64,000 bases of DNA, taken from contig JAHHRA010000002.1 of the NCBI GenBank assembly GCA_020026055.1, forward strand, positions 56,192-120,191, read 5' to 3'. Source of the stretch: Actinobacillus sp. (GTDB lineage Bacteria > Pseudomonadota > Gammaproteobacteria > Enterobacterales > Pasteurellaceae). Each line of letters starts with the position of its first letter. Positions within the stretch are counted from its first letter, which is position 1. Below are positions 26,932-35,870 of this stretch, piece after piece. The position numbers and the translations under genes were made by a program. The notes under the pieces were generated by a model. That model did no database searches and was not told where the DNA came from. It was given only the letters and a program-made list of their open reading frames with translations.

Positions 26932-27315
26932 TTAAATCTCAGGATCGCCGTATTTATTAGATTCTGGTTGTCCTTTGAAAAGCATAAAGATCAAAATAAC
27001 TACAATTCCTACATATGGAATAAGGATCAGCAAATACCACCAACCAGAATGTCCTAAATCATGCAACCTCCTCACACAAACTGCTATTGATTGCCATAAA
27101 GTGGCAAAAAATAAAATTGAAATTGAAATTAAATAAATTAGCAAAATGCCCTCATTTGGATACTTAAGTTCACTATAAACACTAAAGGTACCAAAAACGT
27201 ACAGAATTATTATTTGTAATAAAGTCCATAACCAATATTCCTTACGACTTGCTCTACCTTTGAAACTAAAGTTCTTGAAAGTTCCTAGCCAATATTCACA
27301 AATTGTTTTTTTCAT
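26932..27315 (-). CDS. DUF805 family membrane protein
   Basis: 127 residues. The N-terminal NFKG-type motif (here NFSFKGRASRKEYW), three to four membrane segments, and RRLHDLGHSGWWYLL match DUF805 (YhaH-like) inner-membrane proteins. The C-terminal QPESNKYGDPEI is the usual G-x-N-x-Y/F-G-P-type tail. Function unknown. It stands alone between folD and rpsI. Confidence 0.9.
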   Translation of the reverse strand: MKKTICEYWLGTFKNFSFKGRASRKEYWLWTLLQIIILYVFGTFSVYSELKYPNEGILLIYLISISILFFATLWQSIAVCVRRLHDLGHSGWWYLLILIPYVGIVVILIFMLFKGQPESNKYGDPEI

Positions 27316-27435
27316 AATTTTCCTTCACTTAAAATTGGTTAACAAATAACCACAAATTGTACAAAAAAAAACAATTTAACAATCATTATTTACAATCAAT
27401 AAGAACTACAACGATCAATATAATGAAATAACTAA

Positions 27436-27463
27436 TGGAAAAATTTTTCGATTTAGCTGGCGT
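27436..27463. repeat. Dispersed palindromic repeat, copy 6 (partial)
   Basis: The core TGGAAAAATTTTTCG with a right arm ending GGCGTG; the left arm is missing. It lies in the gap before the rpsI terminator. Confidence 0.5.
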
Positions 27464-27480
27464 GAAAATTTGGTGACTAA

Positions 27481-27512
27481 AAAAATTGCAAGCCCAAAGG
27501 CTTGCAATTTTT
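27481..27512 (-). terminator. Terminator of rplM-rpsI
   Basis: A 14-bp perfect stem, AAAAATTGCAAGCC / GGCTTGCAATTTTT, with a CAAA loop, 28 bases past the rpsI stop. The strand read gives a U-run. Confidence 0.92.
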
Positions 27513-27540
27513 GATTTTGGATTGATAGTGAACGTTGAAA

Positions 27541-27933
27541 TTAACGTTTTGAGTATTGTGGACGACGACGTGCTTTGTGAAGACCCACTTTTTTACGTTC
27601 AACTTGACGAGCATCGCGAGTAACGAAGCCTGCTGCACGTAATGTTGGGCGTAAAGTTTCATCGTATTCCATCAAAGCACGAGTAACACCTAGACGTATC
27701 GCCCCTGCTTGACCAGAAATACCACCACCTTTTACAGTAATAAATAAATCCAGTTTTCCAGCTAATTCAACTAATTCTAATGGTTGCATAACTACCATAC
27801 GTGCGGTATCACGACCGAAATAAACTTCTAATGGACGACCATTGATTGTCATTTTACCGCTGCCCGCTTTCATAAATACACGAGCTGTAGAGCTTTTGCG
27901 ACGACCTGTGCCGTAGTATTGATTCTCTGCCAT
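27541..27933 (-). CDS. rpsI: 30S ribosomal protein S9
   Basis: 130 residues, full length. The conserved GTGRRKSSTARVF near the start, GGGISGQAGAIRLGVTRAL in the middle and the basic C-terminal tail ending RRPQYSKR, which reaches the P-site tRNA, are all present. Cotranscribed after rplM (16-base gap). Confidence 0.98.
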   Translation of the reverse strand: MAENQYYGTGRRKSSTARVFMKAGSGKMTINGRPLEVYFGRDTARMVVMQPLELVELAGKLDLFITVKGGGISGQAGAIRLGVTRALMEYDETLRPTLRAAGFVTRDARQVERKKVGLHKARRRPQYSKR

Positions 27934-27949
27934 TTTTATTTCCTCGTGA

Positions 27950-28378
27950 TTAAATGTCTAAAACTTGTGGTTGTTGTGCTGCGTGTTCGTGTTTATCGCC
28001 CGCATACACTTTTAATTTACGATACATTGCTCGTCCAAGTGGACCTTTTGGCAACATACCTTTAACCGCAATTTCAATCACCGCTTCAGGGTGGCGTTGA
28101 ATCATTTCCGCAAAAGTCGCTTGTTTAATTCCACCCACATAACCAGTGTGCCAGTAGTAGTTTTTGTCAGTCGTTTTATTACCCGTGACGACTACTTTTT
28201 CTGCGTTGATAACGATAATGTAATCGCCAGTGTCAACATGTGGTGTATATTCCGCTTTATGTTTGCCACGTAAACGGTGGGCGATTTCAGTGGCGAGACG
28301 ACCAAGCGTTTTACCTGTTGCGTCTACAACGTACCAGTCGCGTTTTACTGTTTCTGGTTTTGCTACAAAAGTTTTCAT
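27950..28378 (-). CDS. rplM: 50S ribosomal protein L13
   Basis: 142 residues from the ATG ending at 28378 (MKTFVAKPET); a longer in-frame frame upstream is not L13-like. Conserved WYVVDATGKTLGRLA, RGKHKAEYTPHVDTGDY, KNYYWHTGYVGG and GMLPKGPLGRAMYRKLKVY. An early-assembly protein of the large subunit. The leader contains two clean hairpins (see next entry), which suits the known autoregulation of the rplM-rpsI operon by L13. Confidence 0.98.
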   Translation of the reverse strand: MKTFVAKPETVKRDWYVVDATGKTLGRLATEIAHRLRGKHKAEYTPHVDTGDYIIVINAEKVVVTGNKTTDKNYYWHTGYVGGIKQATFAEMIQRHPEAVIEIAVKGMLPKGPLGRAMYRKLKVYAGDKHEHAAQQPQVLDI

Positions 28379-28409
28379 TAATAAATACCAAAATTTTATT
28401 TTAAACCCA

Positions 28410-28498
28410 GTGCTTGAATTCAAGCACAACCAATGTTATAACCACACCCCTTCGAGTATTTCATAACAAAAAATAATGAGCGGTGGGAATCCGCTCAT
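28410..28498 (-). promoter_or_regulatory. Candidate L13 leader: two hairpins upstream of rplM
   Basis: ATGAGCGG/CCGCTCAT (28476-28498, 7-base loop) is read first, then the perfect 18-bp palindrome GTGCTTGAATTCAAGCAC (28410-28427), ending 31 bases before the rplM start. L13 represses its own operon through a leader in E. coli; I infer the same here from position and structure. Confidence 0.5.
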
Positions 28499-28670
28499 CA
28501 ACAGGGTTTTGTGATTATACAGAAATTTTTTCTTAATGCGAGTAAAAAATAACACTTATCACAAAAAATCGTTCTATATAATAAATTAGTTAAATCAAAC
28601 ATGATTTTAATAATGATATCTCGCATCAAATTTACAATTTACTCTATTTTTTATTGAGGATAAATTTGCA

Positions 28671-29156
28671 ATGAAAATCCTTGCTATGCAAGTTTTACGG
28701 CGAGCGAAACAATGTTTACAACTCGCAAACATCTATTTTCAAACAGACTTTACACTACCAACTATTAGCTATCGTGTACGAGGACAAAAAGCTGGTGTAG
28801 CATATCTTGTGCAAAATGAAGTCCGATTTAATCCCATTTTGTTACAAGAAAATGCACAAGCCTTTATTCAGCAAATCGTTCCACACGAAATAGCTCATAT
28901 TATTGCTTACCAAAAATTTGGGCGAGTGAAACCTCATGGAAAGGAATGGCAACAGATCATGCAAGTTGTTTTTGGGCTACCTGCGAAAGTAAGTCATCAA
29001 TTTGATACTAAAAACACGTGTGGGCAACGTTTTGCTTATCATTGCGGCTGTCAAATCCACCAACTTTCACTACAACGTCATCAGAAAATTTATTGTAAAA
29101 ACTGGCGTTATATTTGTAAAAAATGCCAAGGCATATTGATAAAGATCGCCGAGTAA
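28671..29156 (+). CDS. sprT: SprT family zinc metalloprotease
   Basis: 161 residues. Zincin motif H-E-I-A-H inside VPHEIAHIIAYQKFG, a third ligand region KPHGKEWQQIM, and a C-terminal zinc-ribbon-like part with CGCQ and CKNWRYICKKCQG. SprT-like proteins relate to the eukaryotic DNA-protein crosslink protease Spartan; the bacterial role is uncertain. Convergent with xseA, 13 bases apart. Confidence 0.92.
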   Translation: MKILAMQVLRRAKQCLQLANIYFQTDFTLPTISYRVRGQKAGVAYLVQNEVRFNPILLQENAQAFIQQIVPHEIAHIIAYQKFGRVKPHGKEWQQIMQVVFGLPAKVSHQFDTKNTCGQRFAYHCGCQIHQLSLQRHQKIYCKNWRYICKKCQGILIKIAE

Positions 29157-29169
29157 TTTCGCTGAAATT

Positions 29170-30504
29170 TTACAAAGAATGCGTTTTTTCAACACAGCTA
29201 ACAATCGTTCCTTTCATCAGATGCGTGCAAATTCGCTCGCCTTTTTGCACTGCATCAATATTCTTCACTACTTCCCCTTGCAAATTGAAAGTAATCCCAT
29301 AGCCTCTAGCAAGGATTGTTAATGGACTTAGCTGATCTAACTTAGTACAAAGTGTAGCGTATTTAGCTTGTTGTTGATGCAATAAAATCTGTAATTGATT
29401 GGCTAATTGACGCTTTATTGTAAGCATTTTTTGCTGTTTATCTTGAAGCTGCCATTGTATTGGATAATGGGCAATACTTTGGATTAACTGCTGAAATTCT
29501 GCTGCAACTGCTTGCAATCTAAGCTGAATCGCAGTTTGTAGCTGAAAATCTAGTCGTTGAAAATCGTGCAAACGTTCTGTTAGTTGTCGTTGTGGGTGAC
29601 ATTGTAGCAGACACATTTTAGCTCGGTGAAGTTGATAATTTTTTTGTCCTAAATAATAGTCCCATGTTATATCTAACTGTTGGTTCATCACTTGCAAACG
29701 TCTTTTCAATGTTTCTCTATTCTGACTTACTAATTCGGCTGCTACTGACGGCGTGGCAGCACGTACATCAGCAACAAAATCTGCAATCGTTACATCTACT
29801 TCATGCCCAACAGCACTAATAATTGGCAAATTTGAACGATAAATTGCTTCTGCTACGATTTCTTCATTAAAACACCACAAATCCTCTAACGAGCCACCAC
29901 CTCGCCCAATGATCAATACATCTACTTCTTGACGCAAATTCGCTAATTCGATCATTTCTGCAATATTTTGTGCTGCCTCTTTTCCCTGTACTAAACTGGG
30001 ATAAATCACGATTTCAAGAGTAGGATCACGCCGTCGTAGCACTTTTAAAATGTCTTGCAATGCTGCCCCTGTCGTTGAAGTGACAATGCCGACACGTTGG
30101 CAAAAAGGTGGTAAAGTTTTTTTTAATTGGTTTGCGAAGTAGCCTTTTTCAGTAAGTTTTTGTTTCAATGTTTCAAATTGTAACTGCAATAATCCATCTC
30201 CTGCAGGCAACATCTTTTCAACAATAAGTTGATAATCACCTCTTGCTTCATAAAGGCTCACTTTGGCACAAACTAGTACTTGTGTACCATTCTGTGGACG
30301 AAAATTGGTGCGATAATTTTGTCCACGAAACATTGCTGCTCGAACTTGTGCAGCACTGTCTTTAAGCGAAAAATACCAATGTCCTGAAACAGGCTGAGTG
30401 AAATTAGAAATTTCCCCTGTCAACCAAATTTGTGCAAACTCGGACTCCAATTGAAGTTTAACAGCGGTGTTGAGTTGTGAAATAGAATAGATGGTTGGTT
30501 GCAT
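29170..30504 (-). CDS. xseA: Exodeoxyribonuclease VII large subunit
   Basis: 444 residues. N-terminal OB fold (IWLTGEISNF, GHWYFSLKDSAAQVRAAMFRG), central catalytic domain with VGIVTSTTGAALQDIL, IIGRGGGSLEDLWCFNEE and SAVGHEVDVTIADFVADVRAATPSAAAEL-type text (here TPSVAAELV), then a long coiled coil rich in Q and L (about 270-400). Degrades single-stranded DNA with XseB, which is not encoded nearby. Confidence 0.95.
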   Translation of the reverse strand: MQPTIYSISQLNTAVKLQLESEFAQIWLTGEISNFTQPVSGHWYFSLKDSAAQVRAAMFRGQNYRTNFRPQNGTQVLVCAKVSLYEARGDYQLIVEKMLPAGDGLLQLQFETLKQKLTEKGYFANQLKKTLPPFCQRVGIVTSTTGAALQDILKVLRRRDPTLEIVIYPSLVQGKEAAQNIAEMIELANLRQEVDVLIIGRGGGSLEDLWCFNEEIVAEAIYRSNLPIISAVGHEVDVTIADFVADVRAATPSVAAELVSQNRETLKRRLQVMNQQLDITWDYYLGQKNYQLHRAKMCLLQCHPQRQLTERLHDFQRLDFQLQTAIQLRLQAVAAEFQQLIQSIAHYPIQWQLQDKQQKMLTIKRQLANQLQILLHQQQAKYATLCTKLDQLSPLTILARGYGITFNLQGEVVKNIDAVQKGERICTHLMKGTIVSCVEKTHSL

Positions 30505-30546
30505 AATCGTTAATGTTAGTCAGTAGTTAATTCACAAACGTGAAAG

Positions 30547-31092
30547 CTATTGCCCCATTCCCTTAACTTTTTTCAAAAAACCTGTTGCAGTTTGGTAACT
30601 ATCAGCTTTACCTTGGGCTTTGAGTAACATATCTGCAAATTCTCGGAAAGCACCTCGACCACCATGGGCTGTGAGCACTAAATCGGCTTGGGATTTGACA
30701 TAGGGCATTGCATCACCAACAGCAACACTTAATCCACAAAGAGCAAAGGCTGGGAGATCAATGCTATCATCGCCGATAAAGGCAGTTTGCTCAGGCGTAA
30801 CATTAGTCGCTTTAATCAGTTCAAAAAAAGCCGTTTGTTTGTCAAGTTTACCTAGTTGGAATTGATGAATACCAATGTCTTTCAAACGACAGCGTAATAC
30901 AGCAGAATCTCTCCCTGAAAGGGCAGCAATTTGAATGCCATTCTCAATGAGTAAACGTGTTCCTAATCCATCTCTGGCGTTGAAGATTTTAATAGCTTCA
31001 CCATGAGCATCATAAATAAGACTACCATCAGTAAGAACACCATCAACATCAGTGATAATAAGTTTGATTTGTTTAAGTTTACTTTCAATCAT
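30547..31092 (-). CDS. kdsC: 3-deoxy-D-manno-octulosonate 8-phosphate phosphatase
   Basis: 181 residues from the ATG ending at 31092, which has GGAG six bases before it; a TTG four codons upstream is less likely. HAD phosphatase: DVDGVLTDG (nucleophile Asp), LSGRDS, and GDDSIDLPAF with GLSVAVGDA. Makes Kdo from Kdo-8-P for lipid A and core assembly. Sits directly after kdsD in one unit, a common Kdo pairing. Confidence 0.95.
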   Translation of the reverse strand: MIESKLKQIKLIITDVDGVLTDGSLIYDAHGEAIKIFNARDGLGTRLLIENGIQIAALSGRDSAVLRCRLKDIGIHQFQLGKLDKQTAFFELIKATNVTPEQTAFIGDDSIDLPAFALCGLSVAVGDAMPYVKSQADLVLTAHGGRGAFREFADMLLKAQGKADSYQTATGFLKKVKGMGQ

Positions 31093-31115
31093 TGTTTGCT
31101 CCAATCGTTTAAAAT

Positions 31116-32048
31116 TTAACTGGAAAATTCCACTAAACCTACTACTTTACTTTTGTCAACGACGACTAATGAGTGGATTTTATTTTGTTTCATAAAATCT
31201 TCTGCTTGTGCAAGGTAAGCATCTGCTTCGATTGTTTTAGGTTTTGTTGTCATAAAATCTCGTGCAGTTTGATTGAGAATTTCTGCCCCTTTCGCCGTTA
31301 AAGCTCGACGGAGATCTCCGTCAGTAATGATACCGAGCAATTGACCTTCTTGCATCACTAAAGCAACCCCCATTCGCCCTTCATTCATCACACTTAAACA
31401 ATCAGTGAAACTACTCATTGGTGAAGTAATAGGCAATTGAGTTTGCATTTGATCTTTTACGCGGCATAGTAACCGTCGACCAAGACTACCACCTGGATGG
31501 AATTTAGCAAAATCCAATGGACAGAAATTACGTGCTTTGATAAGTGCAACAGCAAGCGCATCGCCAAGAGCAAGTGTAACAAGAGCAGAAGTAGTTGGAG
31601 CAAGATTGTTTGGACAAGCTTCTCGTTCAACAGAGATATCTAAAATATAATCAGCATAACGAGCAAGCGTAGAGTTAGGATTGCCTGTTAATGCAATAAT
31701 TTTATTACCAAAATTTTTCAAACTTGGAATGAGTTTATTCACATCATCTGTTTCACCACTGTTAGAAATTAGCATTACGATATCAATAGGCTTCAGCATA
31801 CCTAAATCACCATGAAAGGCTTCTGTTGGATGCAGAAAAAAACTTGGTGTCCCCGTAGAAGCGAAAGTTGCAACCATTTTTTTCCCGATCAGTCCAGATT
31901 TGCCGATTCCAGCGACGACAAGGCGTCCATTACAATGCAAGATAAGTTTTATCACTTCATTAAAGTTTGTATTAAGATTATCGCTCAATCGGGTTAATGC
32001 GTTCTTCTCGATCGATAAAGTATCTTTAGCAATTTTTAAATAATCCAT
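31116..32048 (-). CDS. kdsD: Arabinose-5-phosphate isomerase KdsD
   Basis: 310 residues, a little shorter than the 328 of E. coli, mainly at the C-terminus, which ends VGLVEFSS. SIS domain (about 30-175) with GIGKSGLIGKKMVATFASTG and ISNSGETDDV; the catalytic His region HGDLGM; then a CBS pair (about 200-310). It converts ribulose-5-P to arabinose-5-P, the first step to Kdo. It follows the heme operon by 77 bases; no terminator is seen there, so read-through from hemN is possible. Confidence 0.94.
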   Translation of the reverse strand: MDYLKIAKDTLSIEKNALTRLSDNLNTNFNEVIKLILHCNGRLVVAGIGKSGLIGKKMVATFASTGTPSFFLHPTEAFHGDLGMLKPIDIVMLISNSGETDDVNKLIPSLKNFGNKIIALTGNPNSTLARYADYILDISVEREACPNNLAPTTSALVTLALGDALAVALIKARNFCPLDFAKFHPGGSLGRRLLCRVKDQMQTQLPITSPMSSFTDCLSVMNEGRMGVALVMQEGQLLGIITDGDLRRALTAKGAEILNQTARDFMTTKPKTIEADAYLAQAEDFMKQNKIHSLVVVDKSKVVGLVEFSS

Positions 32049-32125
32049 CTTTTTTCCCTCATATCAACTTCAAACCAGCTCATTTTACTGTAAAAAAGAA
32101 GAAAGAGGAATTCCGCTAAATTTAG

Positions 32126-33487
32126 CTAAATAGTCATTGAAAAAATTCGAGTTTCTGGCTGATGATGCATTAGGCGTAAATCAAACACCATACAAACATT
32201 ACGGATAAACATTCGCCCTTTCTCAGTGATGAATAACATTGAGTCGTCAAATGTCACTAATCCATCTTTTTCCATTTCTTGTAATTGATTACGGATTTTG
32301 TATTGGAGAATATTTGAAAGTCCAACACTAAGATCCGTTTTTAAATGACACATTAAATTCAAAATATGCTGACGGATGATTAGATCTTCTGTGTTGAGCA
32401 AATGCCCTTTCATAATCGGTAATTGATTATTTTCAACACGTTGAGTATAGGCTTTTAACGATTTTTCGTTTTGTGCAAATGCATACCAAGAATCACTAAT
32501 AGCAGACATCCCCAGCCCAATCATCAATTGTGTTTTGCTCGCTGTATAACCCATAAAATTGCGATGAAGTCGATGATTTTTTAAAGCTTGGTAAAGGCTA
32601 TCAGTCGGCAAAGAAAAATGATCCATTCCAATTTCAACATAGCCTCCTTCAAAGAGCATCTCTTTCCCTAATTCGTAAAAATAACGTTTTTCTACATCTT
32701 TTGGTAAATTATCTTCATTAAATCCTCGTTGCATCACTCCTTTTATCCAAGGTACGTGGGCATAACTGTAATAAGCAACTCGATCTGGACGCAACGAGAT
32801 TGTTTTTTCAATTGTATCGCGAATGCTTGTCTCTGTTTGAAAAGGTAATCCAAAGATCAAATCGTGGCTGATTGAGGTATATCCTATTTTACGAGATAAA
32901 TCGTGAATTGCTTTCACTTGATCAAATCTTTGAACACGATGAATCGCTTTTTGCACAGTTAGATCATAATCTTGAATGCCAAAACTATTTCGTCTCGCAC
33001 CTAATTGGTAAAGCGTTTCAATTTGTTCCACTGATGTGTGATTTGGATGAGCTTCAAAACTCAAGATAAAATCAGGAGCGACGATACTATCTTCAAGCAA
33101 ATTTTCAATTAAAAGTCGCAAGTTTTCCGCAGAAAAAAACGTTGGTGTGCCACCACCTAAATGAATTTCTTTAAGTTGAGGTTTTTCTGTAAAAAGTTGG
33201 CGATAAAGTCCCCATTCTTTTAATAGTGTTTTAATATAAGGCAATTCAACATCGTGAGTTTTACTAATACGTTTGTGGCAAGCACAAAACGTACATAAAC
33301 TAGTACAAAATGGCAGATGAATATAGAGACTAATCCCTTCTCGCTGATTACTTTCTTGAAAAGACTGATTTACACTTGTTTGCCAATCAATGAGTTGAAT
33401 TCCTTCGGGATGCCAAAATGGCACTGTTGGGTAACTCGTATAGCGTGGACCTGGAATATTATATTTACGAATGAGTACGTTATCCAT
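32126..33487 (-). CDS. hemN: Oxygen-independent coproporphyrinogen III oxidase HemN (Bacteroidota-like)
   Basis: 453 residues. Radical-SAM enzyme with the cluster motif C61-x3-C65-x2-C68 in YIHLPFCTSLCTFCACHK, then EIHLGGGTPTFF, ISHDLIFGLPFQT and SYAHVPWIKG. It converts coproporphyrinogen III to protoporphyrinogen IX without oxygen. N-terminal LIRKYNIPGPRYTSYPTVP and later GYVEIGMDHFSLPTDSLY, LHRNFMGYTASKTQLMIGLG are, from memory, characteristic of Bacteroidota HemN rather than the enterobacterial protein. The residue after the cluster Cys is Ala where Gly is more usual. Last gene of the heme operon, 16 bases after hemE. Confidence 0.93.
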   Translation of the reverse strand: MDNVLIRKYNIPGPRYTSYPTVPFWHPEGIQLIDWQTSVNQSFQESNQREGISLYIHLPFCTSLCTFCACHKRISKTHDVELPYIKTLLKEWGLYRQLFTEKPQLKEIHLGGGTPTFFSAENLRLLIENLLEDSIVAPDFILSFEAHPNHTSVEQIETLYQLGARRNSFGIQDYDLTVQKAIHRVQRFDQVKAIHDLSRKIGYTSISHDLIFGLPFQTETSIRDTIEKTISLRPDRVAYYSYAHVPWIKGVMQRGFNEDNLPKDVEKRYFYELGKEMLFEGGYVEIGMDHFSLPTDSLYQALKNHRLHRNFMGYTASKTQLMIGLGMSAISDSWYAFAQNEKSLKAYTQRVENNQLPIMKGHLLNTEDLIIRQHILNLMCHLKTDLSVGLSNILQYKIRNQLQEMEKDGLVTFDDSMLFITEKGRMFIRNVCMVFDLRLMHHQPETRIFSMTI

Positions 33488-33503
33488 TTTATGATCTCAG
33501 GCT

Positions 33504-34532
33504 TCAATTTTCGGTGTAATTTTTCACAGCATCCACAAAAGCATATACATTCTTAAGTGGAGTATTTGGCAAAATACCATGACCTAAATTAGCAATATAG
33601 TTGTCTTTACCAAATTGCTGGATCATTTCAATCACCATTTCGTGTATCGTTGTAGGAGAAGAAAATAAACGAGCAGGATCAAAATTACCTTGAAGAGTGA
33701 TTTTATGTTGAGTAAGTTGACGGGCAAAATGTGGAGATACAGTCCAATCAATACCTAATGCTGAAACCGAGGAATTTGCCATTTCTTCAAGAGCAAACCA
33801 ACAACCTTTTGCAAAAACAATCACTGGTACTTCATCCTTTAATGCATTAATGATTTGCAAAATGTACTGCCAAGAGAAGATTTGGTAGTCTCTTGGACTA
33901 AGCATTCCTCCCCAAGAGTCAAAAATTTGTAATGCATCAACTCCTGCTTTTACTTTCGCACGCATATAAGCAATCGTTGTATCAGTAATTTTTTGTAACA
34001 GTTGATGAGCTAACAGCGGATAAGTAAAACAAAAAGTTTTTGCTTGATCAAAAGTTTTTGAGCTTTGACCTTGGATGCAATAGCATAAAATTGTCCAAGG
34101 CGAACCTGCAAAACCAATAAGAGGCACTTCATCATTAAGTAAAATTTTGCTTGCTTTCACAGCATCCATCACATAACCAAGACTTTCGCTGATATCAGGA
34201 ATAATGACATTATCAATATCTTGTTGATTACGGATAGGGCGAGGTAACCAAGGTCCTGTGCCATTTTTCATTTCCACGTTAATATTCATTGCTTGTGGCA
34301 CGACAAGAATATCTGAAAATAAAATAGCGGCATCCATTTCAAATCGGCGGACAGGCTGAACAGTTAATTCACTTGCTAATTCTGGAGTACGGCAACGAGT
34401 AAAAAAATCATATTTTTCTTTAACTGCTTGAAATTCTGGTAGATAACGTCCTGCTTGTCGCATCAACCACACAGGAGGACGTGGAACCACTTTCCCTTCA
34501 AGAGCATCAAGAAATAAGCGATTTTTAATCAT
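33504..34532 (-). CDS. hemE: Uroporphyrinogen decarboxylase HemE (Bacteroidota-like)
   Basis: 342 residues from the ATG ending at 34532 (AAGGA upstream); a TTG two codons earlier is an alternative. It removes four carboxyl groups from uroporphyrinogen III. Signature MRQAGRYLPEF, AILFSDILVVPQAM, GFAGSPWTILCY, IFDSWGGMLS and GHGILPNTP. The text YDFFTRCRTPELASELTVQP, SSKTFDQAKTFCF and ALGIDWTVSP matches the Bacteroidota form I remember and differs clearly from the E. coli form (which reads, for example, LCKNAELACEVTLQP). Confidence 0.94.
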   Translation of the reverse strand: MIKNRLFLDALEGKVVPRPPVWLMRQAGRYLPEFQAVKEKYDFFTRCRTPELASELTVQPVRRFEMDAAILFSDILVVPQAMNINVEMKNGTGPWLPRPIRNQQDIDNVIIPDISESLGYVMDAVKASKILLNDEVPLIGFAGSPWTILCYCIQGQSSKTFDQAKTFCFTYPLLAHQLLQKITDTTIAYMRAKVKAGVDALQIFDSWGGMLSPRDYQIFSWQYILQIINALKDEVPVIVFAKGCWFALEEMANSSVSALGIDWTVSPHFARQLTQHKITLQGNFDPARLFSSPTTIHEMVIEMIQQFGKDNYIANLGHGILPNTPLKNVYAFVDAVKNYTEN

Positions 34533-34561
34533 AGTCAATTTCCTTAAAATTATTCATCAAA

Positions 34562-35854
34562 CTAATGTATAGCCACTTTATACAATGCGTAATCAACAGC
34601 ATTAGCAACTTTTTGTAAATCAGTTGATGTCATTGCACTACTTAAAAACCAAGATTCAAATTGTGATGGTGGTAAAAAAACGCCTTGTTCCATCATTGCC
34701 CAGAAAAATCTTTTGAATTTTTGAGTATCCGCTAGCTGTGCAGTTTTAAAGTTAGTGACATTCTTTGCTGTGAAAAATGGAGTAAACATAGAGCCAAAGC
34801 GGTTAAATTGGACGGCGACACCATATTTTTGGGCAGATTGATAAAAGATTTCTTCTAGAAAAGTAGTATTTTTTTCAAATTGTGTGTATGGGTTTTGTTT
34901 TTTAAGTTCTTTCAAAGTAGCGAGCCCTGCACTCATTGACATTGGATTACCAGAAAGTGTACCTGCTTGATACATCTCACCAAGTGGTGAAACTTTTTGC
35001 ATAATTTCATCTCGAGCACCATAAGCACCAACAGGAAAACCTCCTCCAATAATTTTACCGAATGTAGTGATATCTGCTTGAAGATTAATAAGATCTTGTG
35101 CACCACCAAATTTAGAGCGAAATCCTGTCATGACTTCATCAACAATCATTAAAATATTGTTCTCACAAGCCAGTTTTTGAATACCTGCAATGAATTCGGG
35201 AGTAGGTAATACTACTCCCATATTACCTGCAATAGGCTCAATAATTATGCCAGCAATATCATTCGGAAAAGATTTAACGAGCATCTTTACACTGTCTAAA
35301 TTATTGTATTCTGCGATAAGTGTATTTTTAACAGCATCAACTGGTACACCCTGACTATCGGGTAAGCAGAAAGTTGCGACACCTGACCCTGCTGCGACGA
35401 GAAGAGAATCAGCGTGACCGTGATAACAACCTGAGAATTTAATAATTTTATTTTTCCCACTATAGGCACGTGCAAGACGTAATGCACTGAATACAGCTTC
35501 AGTCCCTGAGTTGACAAAGCGAACTTTATCCATATGAGGAAAAGCATCACAGACAATTTCAGCAAGCTGAATTTCAAGTTCAGTAGTAGCACCAAACGCA
35601 TAGCCTACGTTGAGAGTCTCTTTTAATGCTTTTTCTACTGAAGGCATGCGGTGCCCTAAAATCATTGGTCCGTAAGCTTGAACAAAATCAATATATTCAT
35701 TACCATCTACGTCATAAATTTTACTACCAAAACCTTTCTCAATAAAAATAGGTGAGCCACCAACAGATTTAAAAGCACGTACAGGTGAATTTACACCACC
35801 GACGAGGTGTTGTTGTGCCTTAATATAAAGCTCTACAGATTTTTGTGTTTTCAT
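34562..35854 (-). CDS. hemL: Glutamate-1-semialdehyde 2,1-aminomutase HemL
   Basis: 430 residues from the ATG ending at 35854, preceded by AGGGAAG; the longer frame overlaps hemB's end and is unlikely. PLP enzyme of the C5 pathway, making 5-aminolevulinate. QQHLVGGVNSPVRAFKSVGG, FVNSGTEAVFSALRLAR, GCYHGHADSLLV, VDEVMTGFR and the PLP lysine in TFGKIIGGGFPVGAYG are intact. Sits 16 bases after hemB. The chain is consistent with a Bacteroidota-like origin, though HemL is the least diagnostic of the set. Confidence 0.95.
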   Translation of the reverse strand: MKTQKSVELYIKAQQHLVGGVNSPVRAFKSVGGSPIFIEKGFGSKIYDVDGNEYIDFVQAYGPMILGHRMPSVEKALKETLNVGYAFGATTELEIQLAEIVCDAFPHMDKVRFVNSGTEAVFSALRLARAYSGKNKIIKFSGCYHGHADSLLVAAGSGVATFCLPDSQGVPVDAVKNTLIAEYNNLDSVKMLVKSFPNDIAGIIIEPIAGNMGVVLPTPEFIAGIQKLACENNILMIVDEVMTGFRSKFGGAQDLINLQADITTFGKIIGGGFPVGAYGARDEIMQKVSPLGEMYQAGTLSGNPMSMSAGLATLKELKKQNPYTQFEKNTTFLEEIFYQSAQKYGVAVQFNRFGSMFTPFFTAKNVTNFKTAQLADTQKFKRFFWAMMEQGVFLPPSQFESWFLSSAMTSTDLQKVANAVDYALYKVAIH

Positions 35855-35870
35855 AATCTTCCCTAAATAA

